A stretch of 64,000 bases of DNA from Diplocloster hominis (GTDB taxonomy: Bacteria; Bacillota; Clostridia; Lachnospirales; Lachnospiraceae). Both the position numbers and the translations under genes were made by a program. Location of the stretch: assembly GCF_032380655.1 (NCBI RefSeq), contig NZ_JAWDIY010000017.1, forward strand, positions 1-64,000, written 5' to 3'. Of this stretch, positions 1 through 7,729 are shown piece after piece; positions within the stretch are counted from its first letter, which is position 1, and every line of letters begins with the position of its first letter. The notes beneath the pieces were generated by a model that saw only the letters and a list, made by a program, of their open reading frames with translations, was not told where the DNA came from and searched no databases.

Positions 1-116
1 CCGGCTTCCTTCAGATTCCATTTCGCAATGGACACCCTTGCCTTCGGCTATATCCTTCCCACTACCGGGCGGATTCCGGACTTGCACCGGTTAGAAACGT
101 GCGCCGCCAGGCGCAC
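1..116 (-). mobile_element. Group II intron, 5' end only (probably class C)
   Basis: Read on the minus strand, the sequence starts at 116 with GTGCGCCTGG and continues with GGTGCAAGTCCGG and an AAGGCAAGGGTGTCC segment. These are features I recognise from the 5' part (domain I) of bacterial group II introns; this is recognition, not a computed match. The intron runs off the left edge, so its reverse transcriptase and 3' end are not visible. It begins about 6 nt after the pheST terminator hairpin. Class C introns are known to insert just downstream of intrinsic terminators, which fits this position. No protein is encoded in the visible part. Confidence 0.72.
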
Positions 117-121
117 CAAGG

Positions 122-172
122 AAAGGGGACATGTCCATTTCGATTTTTTATCGAAATGGACATGTCCCCTTT
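122..172 (-). terminator. Intrinsic terminator of pheST
   Basis: A perfect 19-bp stem (125-143 pairing with 151-169) with a 7-nt loop starts a few bases after the pheT stop. Flanking A and T runs extend it in both directions. It is followed directly by the group II intron, which seems to have used it as its insertion target. Confidence 0.85.
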
Positions 173-174
173 TA

Positions 175-2595
175 CTATTTCCTCAGCTCGATTCCCATAG
201 CTTCCAGAGCTTTTAAAATCCGCTCCATAGCCGCCGTCACATCTGCCTCTTCCAGGGTCTTATCTTTGGCCCGGAACACGATGGAATAGGCCATAGATTT
301 ATAACCGGCACGGATCTGCGCGCCTTCATAGATATCGAACAGCTGATAGTTCTCCAGGTACTGTCCTCCATTTTTTTCAATGACTTCTTCCACCTGACCT
401 GCCAGGATCTCCTTGGGCATCACCATACTGATATCGCGGGTAACAGCCGGATATTTCGCGATTCCCTCGTATTTCCGTTCGAACGTCGCCCGGCTTACGA
501 TCTCCGGCATATCCAGCACAGCCACATAGGTGCGCTCTCCGATGTCATAGTTTTCTGCTACGGTGGGATGAACTTCTCCTATATAGCCCACGACCGTATC
601 CTGATAGATGATGTTTGCCTGCCTGCCGGGATGCAGGAAAGGTTTTTGGGCCTTGGGATCATATACCGTTTTCTGATGCATTCCCACTTTGTCGAGGAAT
701 TCCTCCACAACCCCTTTTAAGGTAAAGAAATCTCCTTCTCCGTACATACCCATGGTAAACTGCATCCGTTCTTCCGGAAGCTCCGTGAGAGGTACCTGCT
801 TGGGCAGATAGATACTGGCCAGTTCATAGAGTCGTACGTTCTTATTCCTTCTATTATAATTGGTGGCCAGAGAGGTCAGCATTCCATTTAACGGCAGTGT
901 CCGCATAATGCTGTAATCCTCCCCCAAAGGATTAGAAATCACAACGTTCTGACGCAGTTTGGAATCCTGCGGGATCAGAAGCTTATCGTATACCTTCGGG
1001 CTCTCAAAGGAATAGGTCATCCCCTCGGAGAAACCGCAGAATTCCGCGATATCTCTTGCCACTGACTCCACACGCAGTTTGAAGGATAATTTTCCGGTGG
1101 AGGCTTCTCCGCTGGGCAGAGTGGTGGCTATATTTTCATAACCATAGAATCTGGCCACCTCTTCCGCCAGATCCGCCATACATTCCAGATCCTGTCTCCA
1201 GGAAGGGACCGTTACCTCCTGTGCAGCCGGATCGTATTTTAATTCAAGCGCTTCAAAGTACTGAATCATGTCCTCCAGGGAAATATCCGTTCCCAGCAGC
1301 TTATTGATTTTATCAGTGTCAAACGGGATCGTGCGGCCTTCTTTTTTCTTATTATATACGTCTACGACTCCGCCCACCACTTCTCCGCACTTTAACTCTT
1401 CCACCAGCTGGCAGGCACGGTTTATAGCCTCTATAGCAGTGTTGGGGTCCAGGCCCTTTTCAAATTTTCCGGAGGCGTCCGTGCGAAGTCCGATCTTCTT
1501 GCTGGATAGACGGATATTGGTTCCGTCAAAGCAGGCGGCTTCAAATAACATGGTCTGCACATGATCGGTAATCATGGAGTTTTCACCGCCCATAATACCG
1601 GCGACGCCCACAGGCTTCTCCACGTCACAGATCATCAGGACAGATTCGTCCATGGTCCGCTCCTGTCCGTCCAGGGTGACGAACGTCTCATCCTTCGACG
1701 CCCGCCGGACGATGATTTCACGGCCCGCGATGGTGTCCAGATCATAGGCGTGCATCGGCTGGCCATATTCTTCCATCACATAGTTGGTGATATCCACGAT
1801 ATTATTAATCGGCCGGATCCCATGGGCAGCCAGACGCCGCTGCATCCATTTGGGGGAGGGACCGATCGTTATATTTTTTACCACCCTCGCACAGTAGCGG
1901 GGACAAAGGTCCTTGTCCTTTACGGTCACCTTGATATAATCATTGACATCTTCCTGATTTCCGGTTTCTTTCACAACCGGAGGTTTATAATCCTGACGGA
2001 AGGTAGCCGCTGCTTCCCTGGCCAGTCCCAGCACGGAGTAACAGTCCACCCGGTTAGAGGTTATCTCATATTCGAATACCACATCGTGAAGTCCCAGCGC
2101 TTCGACCGCATCCATCCCCACCTGTACCGGGTCCTGAAAAATATAGATTCCATCTTCCGGAGCTTCCGGATACATATCACGGCTGCTTCCCAGTTCTTCG
2201 ATGGAACAGAGCATCCCATTGGATTCTATGCCGCGCAGCTTTCCTTTTTTGATTTTAATGCCGCCCGGCGTCTTCTTGCCGTCGTGTCCGCCGGCTACTC
2301 TTCCGCCATCCAACACTACGGGGATCTTGTCATTTACCTTGATATTCGACGCTCCTGTAACGATCTGAACCGGCTGTTCCTGACCGATATCCACCTGGCA
2401 GATAACCAGCTTATCCGCGTCCGGATGCCTTTCTATGGAAAGAATCTGACCGACTATGATTTTCTCCAGATCTGCGTCCATCGCCTCATATCCCTCCACT
2501 TTCGATCCGGAAAGGGTCATGGCATCCGTAAATTCCTGGGCCGATACATTAAGTCCCGGCACATATGCTTTCATCCATGCGTATGATGTATTCAT
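175..2595 (-). CDS. pheT: Phenylalanine-tRNA ligase beta subunit
   Basis: Beta subunit of the (alpha-beta)2 cytoplasmic enzyme that charges tRNA-Phe. The 806-aa length is normal for the long bacterial form. An EMAP-like tRNA-binding domain lies at about residues 40-150 (IVGQILSIERHPDADKL). B3/B4 editing-type and B5 domains follow, and a C-terminal anticodon-binding FDX-ACB domain contains KYPAVTRDISMVMP. The start is supported by AGGAGG upstream. It lies 13 nt downstream of pheS in the same operon, and the terminator follows the stop codon almost immediately. Expression should follow uncharged tRNA-Phe through the upstream T-box. Confidence 0.97.
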   Translation of the reverse strand: MNTSYAWMKAYVPGLNVSAQEFTDAMTLSGSKVEGYEAMDADLEKIIVGQILSIERHPDADKLVICQVDIGQEQPVQIVTGASNIKVNDKIPVVLDGGRVAGGHDGKKTPGGIKIKKGKLRGIESNGMLCSIEELGSSRDMYPEAPEDGIYIFQDPVQVGMDAVEALGLHDVVFEYEITSNRVDCYSVLGLAREAAATFRQDYKPPVVKETGNQEDVNDYIKVTVKDKDLCPRYCARVVKNITIGPSPKWMQRRLAAHGIRPINNIVDITNYVMEEYGQPMHAYDLDTIAGREIIVRRASKDETFVTLDGQERTMDESVLMICDVEKPVGVAGIMGGENSMITDHVQTMLFEAACFDGTNIRLSSKKIGLRTDASGKFEKGLDPNTAIEAINRACQLVEELKCGEVVGGVVDVYNKKKEGRTIPFDTDKINKLLGTDISLEDMIQYFEALELKYDPAAQEVTVPSWRQDLECMADLAEEVARFYGYENIATTLPSGEASTGKLSFKLRVESVARDIAEFCGFSEGMTYSFESPKVYDKLLIPQDSKLRQNVVISNPLGEDYSIMRTLPLNGMLTSLATNYNRRNKNVRLYELASIYLPKQVPLTELPEERMQFTMGMYGEGDFFTLKGVVEEFLDKVGMHQKTVYDPKAQKPFLHPGRQANIIYQDTVVGYIGEVHPTVAENYDIGERTYVAVLDMPEIVSRATFERKYEGIAKYPAVTRDISMVMPKEILAGQVEEVIEKNGGQYLENYQLFDIYEGAQIRAGYKSMAYSIVFRAKDKTLEEADVTAAMERILKALEAMGIELRK

Positions 2596-2608
2596 CTTAT
2601 TCTTCCTC

Positions 2609-3628
2609 CTAGAATTGTTTTAAGAAACGGTCGTCATTTTCATACAACAGCCGCATATCGTCAATCTCATATTTCAGCAGAGCGATGCGCTCCAGTCCGA
2701 CTCCAAACGCGAAACCGGAGTATTCCTCGGGATCAATTCCGCTCATTTTAAGAACGTTGGGATGAACCATACCGCAGCCCAGGATCTCGATCCAGCCTGA
2801 ACCTTTGCAGAACCGGCAGCCTTTTCCTCCGCATTTGAAACAGGTGACATCCACCTCCGCGCTGGGTTCAGTAAACGGGAAATGATGAGGTCGGAATTTT
2901 ACTTTTGTCTCCGGCCCGAACAGCTGTCTCGCGAATTCCGCCAGCGTTCCTTTCAAGTCGGCAAATGTGATATTCTTATCAATGACCAGTCCCTCGATCT
3001 GATGGAAGGAAGGGGAATGTGTGGCATCCACTTCGTCCGAACGGAATACTCTCCCCGGGGCAAGCACACGGATCGGCAGTTTCCCTTTTTCCATCGTGCG
3101 GACCTGTACCGGGGAGGTCTGGGTACGCAGCACGATATCGCTGGTGATATAGAACGTATCCTGTTCATCCTTGGCGGGATGATTCGCCGGTATATTCAGT
3201 GCCTCGAAATTATAGTAATCGTATTCCACTTCCGGTCCTTCCACCACCTCGTAGCCCATACCCACGAAGATTCTCTCGACCTCTTCCAGGGCAATCGTGT
3301 TGGGATGCCGGTGTCCTACATTATTCTTTTTTGCCGGAAGGGTGACATCGATGACTTCTCTTTTCAACTGTTCTTCCCGTGCAATCTTTTCCATTTTATC
3401 CCTGGATTCTTCCAGAAATCCTTCAATCGCCGCGCGGGTCTCATTCACCAGCTGACCAACCAGAGGACGTTCCTCTGCCGGCACGTCCTTCATCCCTTTC
3501 AGAACAGCGGTTAATTTCCCTTTCTTGCCAAGGAAAGCCACGCGCACATCATTTAATTTGTCCAGTGCGTCTGAATCTGCGATCTGTTTCAACGCTTCCT
3601 GCCTGATTTGATCCAATTTTTCTTTCAT
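2609..3628 (-). CDS. pheS: Phenylalanine-tRNA ligase alpha subunit
   Basis: Catalytic subunit of phenylalanyl-tRNA synthetase, 339 aa, the usual length. Class II motifs are visible: FHQIEGLVID (motif 2 region) and GFAFGVGLERIALLKY (motif 3) near the C-terminus. The N-terminal ~85 residues form the expected coiled-coil arm. A cysteine-rich segment CFKCGGKGCRFCKGSG precedes the conserved ILGCGMVHPNVL. First gene of the pheST operon; its leader carries a T-box. Confidence 0.97.
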   Translation of the reverse strand: MKEKLDQIRQEALKQIADSDALDKLNDVRVAFLGKKGKLTAVLKGMKDVPAEERPLVGQLVNETRAAIEGFLEESRDKMEKIAREEQLKREVIDVTLPAKKNNVGHRHPNTIALEEVERIFVGMGYEVVEGPEVEYDYYNFEALNIPANHPAKDEQDTFYITSDIVLRTQTSPVQVRTMEKGKLPIRVLAPGRVFRSDEVDATHSPSFHQIEGLVIDKNITFADLKGTLAEFARQLFGPETKVKFRPHHFPFTEPSAEVDVTCFKCGGKGCRFCKGSGWIEILGCGMVHPNVLKMSGIDPEEYSGFAFGVGLERIALLKYEIDDMRLLYENDDRFLKQF

Positions 3629-3674
3629 TGTCTTTCTCCTTTACTTTTGTTAAGCTATAGGCTGTTTTCCCATT

Positions 3675-3930
3675 GCATAAAAAAAAGCCCCATCCTGCAA
3701 AGGGACGAAGCGATATCCGTGGTACCACCCTAATTCCCGGAATACGATCCGGGCACTTGTCATCTGTTTAACGCACAGGTTACGGCATTTCTTACTAAAA
3801 CTTTCGGAAATGCAGCTCCAGTGGGAAATTCGTCGCTCATCTGAACCTGAGGAAGCTTACAGCCGGTGACTCCCTCTCTCTGCAGGAAAATGAGTTTCTA
3901 CTAAACACCTTCACAGCCTTTTCTTATCTT
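3675..3930 (-). promoter_or_regulatory. T-box leader of pheST
   Basis: The minus strand holds the near-invariant T-box sequence GGGTGGTACCACGG, followed by a GC-rich hairpin and a run of eight T residues ending near 3678. Upstream are an AGTAGAAA segment and an AGAGAGGGA box typical of stem I. A TTC triplet (Phe) in a GAATTTCCC context could be the specifier. Established role: uncharged tRNA-Phe stabilises the antiterminator and lets pheST be transcribed. The specifier call is inference; the T-box call is firm. Confidence 0.93.
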
Positions 3931-3934
3931 CTAT

Positions 3935-3963
3935 ATTCTATACATGCAGCCTGGAAATGTCAA
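3935..3963 (-). promoter_or_regulatory. Promoter of pheST
   Basis: TTGACA (3963-3958) and TAGAAT (3940-3935) are separated by 17 bp on the minus strand, just ahead of the T-box leader. Confidence 0.8.
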
Positions 3964-3975
3964 GTTTATTTTTTA

Positions 3976-4054
3976 TAGCTATGAGCACTTAGCGGCTGCT
4001 TTTTAGCCGCTTACGGAGCGCGACTATTTTTTAGTGTACATCCGGGCGCTTAGA
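3976..4054. repeat. Small hairpin repeat, family C copy 1
   Basis: The segment reads TATGAGCACTTA, then a hairpin built on GCGGCT/AGCCGC, then GAGCGCGACTATTTTTTA. The flanking words recur at 7225-7318, but the hairpin there has different, still self-complementary arms. It lies upstream of the pheST promoter. Function is unknown. Confidence 0.5.
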
Positions 4055-4055
4055 G

Positions 4056-4263
4056 AGGGGACTGGCATCTTTCGGCAGTAAAGTCAACCTGAACGGTAAC
4101 TACGCGGAGAAAGGGGCCTGTCCCCGGAAGCCGGCCTGCTCTGGAAAAAAAGAGCCTTCTTCCCCGGATAGTGAACTACTCCAGCCAACATCCGGGGACA
4201 GGCCCCTTTCTCCACGTAGTTACCGTTCAGGTTGACTTTACTGCCGAAAGATGCCAGTCCCCT
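4056..4263. repeat. Long palindromic element, family A copy 1
   Basis: Two arms of about 73 nt pair almost perfectly around a loop of about 62 nt (208 bp in all). The outer ends are AGGGGACTGGCATCTTTCGG and its complement; the inner ends contain GGAGAAAGGGGCCTGTCCCC. The same outer and inner words occur in copies at 37832-38041 and 53934-54139, while the middle of the arms differs between copies and still pairs within each. This copy begins 6 nt after the stop of the YihY-family gene, so it would end up in that transcript. No coding frame is convincing. Confidence 0.85.
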
Positions 4264-4269
4264 CCCTAC

Positions 4270-5124
4270 TTATTGTGGATTTTTTCCCGATTTTTTGTGC
4301 CTTCTCGTCTGGAATAACCGGATTTCTGTGGCAAAATATGAGTTGACTTCCGCTCCAATCAGCAGAATATACATACTGATATACAGCCACAGCATGACCA
4401 CTATAATCGTCGTCAGGTTTCCATAGATCTTGGAGAAATCACTGAAGTAATTAATATAAATAGAAAAGCAGTACGAAAATGCCATCCAGCCGATAGCGGT
4501 AAAAAGAGCACCGGGGAATTGGGCAAACATTCCCGCCTTACGGTTCGGCAGAAATTTGTACATCAGGGTAAAGAAGAACATCAGCACCAGCACCATAATC
4601 AGTGACCGAAACTGGATCAGAAAAGAAAAAGTCCCCTGAATCCCCGGAATATGCTCCTCTATAAATCCCAGAATCCAGTTGCCGAAAATCAGCAGGCCAA
4701 AAGTCAGCAGCAGGGTGATAATAAACAATACCGTATAAAAAGCCGCACGAATGCGGATAAAAAAATAATTTCTGGTTTCACTTACCCCATTGACGGAGTT
4801 CAGCCCTCCCGCAATGGACATGATCCCTCTCGCCGATGACCAGATCGCCACCACCGCGGACAGCGACACCACCGTAATGGTCTTGTCATACAATTCATCC
4901 ACAATCATAATAACCGTAGATTTAAAAGAAAGCGGAGTCACACTTTTAATCACATTAAAGATATCCTGCTTACCGATGGGCAAATACTGAACCAGCGACA
5001 GCAACAGCATCATAAAAGGAAAGAAAGACAACATGATAAAAAAGGCCGCCTGCGCGGAATAAGCACTCACATGGTCTTTCGATAACCTTTTACTAAAATC
5101 CCGAATAATATAAATAAGGTACAT
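4270..5124 (-). CDS. YihY/BrkB (virulence factor BrkB) family membrane protein
   Basis: A 284-aa integral membrane protein with about six hydrophobic segments. Family hallmarks visible are the N-terminal AYSAQAAFFIMLSFFPF and the later YKFLPNRKAG and GAEVNSYFA. The family was once called ribonuclease BN, which is now considered wrong; its role is not established. It is probably transcribed alone. A long palindromic repeat starts 6 nt after the stop codon and may act as its 3' end. The start has a GA-rich ribosome binding site. Confidence 0.9.
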   Translation of the reverse strand: MYLIYIIRDFSKRLSKDHVSAYSAQAAFFIMLSFFPFMMLLLSLVQYLPIGKQDIFNVIKSVTPLSFKSTVIMIVDELYDKTITVVSLSAVVAIWSSARGIMSIAGGLNSVNGVSETRNYFFIRIRAAFYTVLFIITLLLTFGLLIFGNWILGFIEEHIPGIQGTFSFLIQFRSLIMVLVLMFFFTLMYKFLPNRKAGMFAQFPGALFTAIGWMAFSYCFSIYINYFSDFSKIYGNLTTIIVVMLWLYISMYILLIGAEVNSYFATEIRLFQTRRHKKSGKNPQ

Positions 5125-5235
5125 ACATTTTTCCTTCCTCTGAACTGCTGTTAAAAAATCATATCATGATTTCAATAAAACTGCAAGGAAGGACATGGGG
5201 TTAGTTTTTAATTATTTTTGAGGGACAGATGGATA

Positions 5236-5261
5236 GGCGGGGGCTGTATAAGGCCCCCGCC
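5236..5261 (-). terminator. Hairpin downstream of the SpoIID-like gene
   Basis: GGCGGGGGC pairs with GGCCCCCGCC about 10 nt after the stop codon. The T tract is poor, so termination is probable but not certain. Confidence 0.55.
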
Positions 5262-5270
5262 CCGGATTTC

Positions 5271-7199
5271 CTAATACAATTGCTTAAAACTAATCCCGCT
5301 ATAGTAAAACTGCAGAATATCCTGATAAGATTTACCCTGGGAGGCCATGAACTTAGCCCCGTTCTGGCTCATTCCGGCTCCGTGGCCGTATCCTCCCCCG
5401 ATGATATCATAGGCAGTTAACTGATCCTGCTCCATAACAGGGCTTAGGATAATATAAGCGCTTGGCAAAAGCGACGTGCCTTCCACTTCTGAACCGTCCA
5501 TCCGGGTAACCGTGCAGCCTTTTGGAGAAAGTGCTCCGCGGATATCATACTCTGAAGTGACTACAGCGTTCCCCTCAGTCCCCTGTACGCTTAGTTCCGC
5601 GGCGACACCGCCGGCGCCTCGTTTGGTAATGGTCATACTTTTTACATTTCCAATAGTACCGAAGGCTTTCATGTTCTCAGTCAGGCTGGCTGCGGGAATC
5701 CGTACCTTCCACCGGTACCAGCTCTCCTGGCTGTCATAGGAGGCGTAGTCGGTATTTTGTATGAAGGCCTGGAAAGCATCTTCCTGTGTGAGATCCTGTT
5801 CCGGCTGTTCATCGCCGGAAAATTTCCCCTGCAGGTACGGTGTGGAGTCGTTGCCCTCCGGGTTCCATATACAGCCATCGGTAGTATGGCCGCAGGAGGT
5901 GGAAAAATAGTAGGCGGTAATGACCGTGTCGTCATAAGCGGCCACAACTCCCCGTGTTTCGTCAACAGCCTGCACGACCTCAGGGGTTTGAGGCAGGTTG
6001 TTGTATACCTGGAATTTGACACTGTCGTCGGCGTGGGCTCCGTACTGGGGATAGCCGCTGTTCAGGATCTGATTATATGCATAGCTTCTGGCACAGACTG
6101 CCTGGGCCTTCAGGGCCTCCAGTCCGTAGCTGGAAGGCATCTCACTTGGAAGCACTCCATAGAGGTATTCTTCCAATGGAATATCGTTGACAATAACAAG
6201 GCCGCCGTCCTCTTTGCGGATTTCCAGTGTTCCTGCGTAGCTGGGATTTCCCTGGTTTCTGGTTATGGATTCCAGGGTCAGCGTACCGCCCTCGGCAGGG
6301 GTTAACAGAATTCTGTTTTCTTCCCAGTAGGGACTATCCGCCGCGATGGTGACACTCTCCTGCGCCGCGTGCTCTTCTGTGTTTTGGCCGTATTGAATTG
6401 TAAACCCGTTGTTCCCGGACAATTGTACCTGACTGTGGAAGATATCCGCGTAATCGTTGGTTTTGATCAGGACACGGATGTGATCCATGGTCAACGGTTT
6501 GTTTACCAGGCCGGCACATAGCTTTCCTTCGGCCACCACGAATTCGGTTATATCGTATCCGACAACCAGATTGACCAGTTCTTTCTGGGCCAGTTGTCCA
6601 TAGATCTGATACAGTCGGAACTGATCCGAAAAGGGTACCAGGCCGTAACCTTCGATCTCCACACCGTCCAGCTGGACGGACAGGATGCGCCCGGATATGG
6701 TGTCCTGTTTGATCCGCAGCTGGGTTACTTTTTCATAGGCGACAACCACATCACCGAGGACCCCGTTGACGTCCTGTGTGGGTTTATCTCCTTCAAAATT
6801 TATGTAATATCCGTCTACAAATATCCGGAATCCATTTTCCGTAGGTCCGGTAATCCATACGTTCACTAATGTGGTCTCTTTTTCAAGTGTCCCGCAGACA
6901 GCCTCGATGGTGCCGTCTTTTAACACAACCTGGATATTCTGCATCCGGTACTGTTCCAGATTCTCACCTGTCTGATTGAGAAAAAGTCCCTGATCGGTAT
7001 AGACCTGGTTTTCTTCCAGGCCTTCTATAGACGCAGAGGTCCCTAAAATGAACAGCTCCGCGTTGGCCAGCGGCTTTTCGGGTTCTTCCGGCTTCGGTAC
7101 CGCCTCTTTTTTGGGTATCAGCTGACTGATCAGGAGGAACAGTATAACCAGGATTCCAATTATGATCAGCATCAGTTTATATTTCACCTTGTTGTTCAT
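5271..7199 (-). CDS. SpoIID/LytB-domain protein
   Basis: A 642-aa protein with a single N-terminal membrane anchor at about residues 8-27, so it should be surface exposed. The C-terminal third is a SpoIID/LytB domain: IPLEEYLYGVLPSEMPSSYG with ALKAQAVCARSYA, the TDG-type loop SCGHTTDGCIWN, and the closing GYGHGAGMSQNGA. SpoIID is a lytic transglycosylase acting on denuded peptidoglycan during engulfment; LytB-type relatives stimulate amidases. The ~330-residue N-terminal region is not one I recognise. It is longer than classical SpoIID (about 340 aa), so this is a relative rather than the sporulation SpoIID itself. No neighbouring sporulation genes. Confidence 0.85.
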   Translation of the reverse strand: MNNKVKYKLMLIIIGILVILFLLISQLIPKKEAVPKPEEPEKPLANAELFILGTSASIEGLEENQVYTDQGLFLNQTGENLEQYRMQNIQVVLKDGTIEAVCGTLEKETTLVNVWITGPTENGFRIFVDGYYINFEGDKPTQDVNGVLGDVVVAYEKVTQLRIKQDTISGRILSVQLDGVEIEGYGLVPFSDQFRLYQIYGQLAQKELVNLVVGYDITEFVVAEGKLCAGLVNKPLTMDHIRVLIKTNDYADIFHSQVQLSGNNGFTIQYGQNTEEHAAQESVTIAADSPYWEENRILLTPAEGGTLTLESITRNQGNPSYAGTLEIRKEDGGLVIVNDIPLEEYLYGVLPSEMPSSYGLEALKAQAVCARSYAYNQILNSGYPQYGAHADDSVKFQVYNNLPQTPEVVQAVDETRGVVAAYDDTVITAYYFSTSCGHTTDGCIWNPEGNDSTPYLQGKFSGDEQPEQDLTQEDAFQAFIQNTDYASYDSQESWYRWKVRIPAASLTENMKAFGTIGNVKSMTITKRGAGGVAAELSVQGTEGNAVVTSEYDIRGALSPKGCTVTRMDGSEVEGTSLLPSAYIILSPVMEQDQLTAYDIIGGGYGHGAGMSQNGAKFMASQGKSYQDILQFYYSGISFKQLY

Positions 7200-7224
7200 A
7201 AGATACCTGTCCTTTTTTTGTTGT

Positions 7225-7318
7225 TATGAGCACTTAATGCCCGTACTTTGGGTGCTTATGTGCGATACATAAAAAATAGTCAGCGAGGTATTTTCGAGCG
7301 CTACTATTTTTGATGATA
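7225..7318. repeat. Small hairpin repeat, family C copy 2
   Basis: It shares TATGAGCACTTA and GAGCGCTACTATTTTT with 3976-4054. The first hairpin here pairs GCCC with GGGTGC, unlike copy 1. A second stem pairs ATAAAAAATAGT with ACTATTTTTGAT. It lies just upstream of the SpoIID-like gene on the minus strand, the same relative position as copy 1 has to pheST. Confidence 0.5.
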
Positions 7319-7403
7319 TTTAAAATATATTATACAGTCCGGGGTTTTATGCAAACTATTGGACGGGCCCATCAAACTTCTGCCCGTTTATTTCTATGGA
7401 ATA

Positions 7404-7659
7404 CAAAAAAAGAGCAGCTGTCCGAAAACAGCTGCTTTCTTCTTTTGTTACCCCAAAATGCCGTTTCCTGCTATTTTGACTCCTAGCCACAGCTAGGTGG
7501 GCGACCGCAACCCGTCATCTGCCTTCCGCTGCGTAATGACGGCCTGACATCAGAACGGGCAATATAGGAATCCCATAAAAGAAAATGTAGGTTCAAAATT
7601 GCAGGATTGTCGAACATTTCAGGAATTACTCGAACTATTTTATTCTATCTATTTGCTCT
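7404..7659 (-). ncRNA. Candidate stand-alone small RNA (~256 nt), family not recognised
   Basis: The 530-bp gap between pyk and the SpoIID-like gene contains its own consensus promoter, no sizeable open frame, and a strong terminator: AGCAGCTG pairs with CAGCTGCT (7413-7436), followed by seven T residues. Between them are compact hairpins: CCGTCAT/ATGACGG, CCTAG/CTAGG and CAAAAT/ATTTTG. Both the promoter and the terminator are on the minus strand. It is not obviously 6S, tmRNA, SRP or RNase P RNA; I looked for 6S-like end pairing and did not find it. Confidence 0.6.
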
Positions 7660-7665
7660 AAAATT

Positions 7666-7694
7666 ATTATACTCTAGTATGTGCGCATTTTCAA
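7666..7694 (-). promoter_or_regulatory. Promoter of the candidate small RNA
   Basis: TTGAAA (7694-7689) and TATAAT (7671-7666) are separated by 17 bp, downstream of the pyk stop codon and facing away from it. No gene of the usual kind follows before the terminator at 7404. Confidence 0.7.
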
Positions 7695-7729
7695 GAAAAA
7701 ATCCAATTGGGACATGTCAGTATTTGGTA

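Noticed and set aside
1561..2586. 341-codon open frame antisense to pheT
   Set aside because: It lies fully inside a well-supported essential gene on the other strand and encodes nothing recognisable.
7404..7659. 6S RNA assignment for the orphan RNA
   Set aside because: The expected long pairing of the two ends around a central bubble was not found by eye; kept as unclassified.
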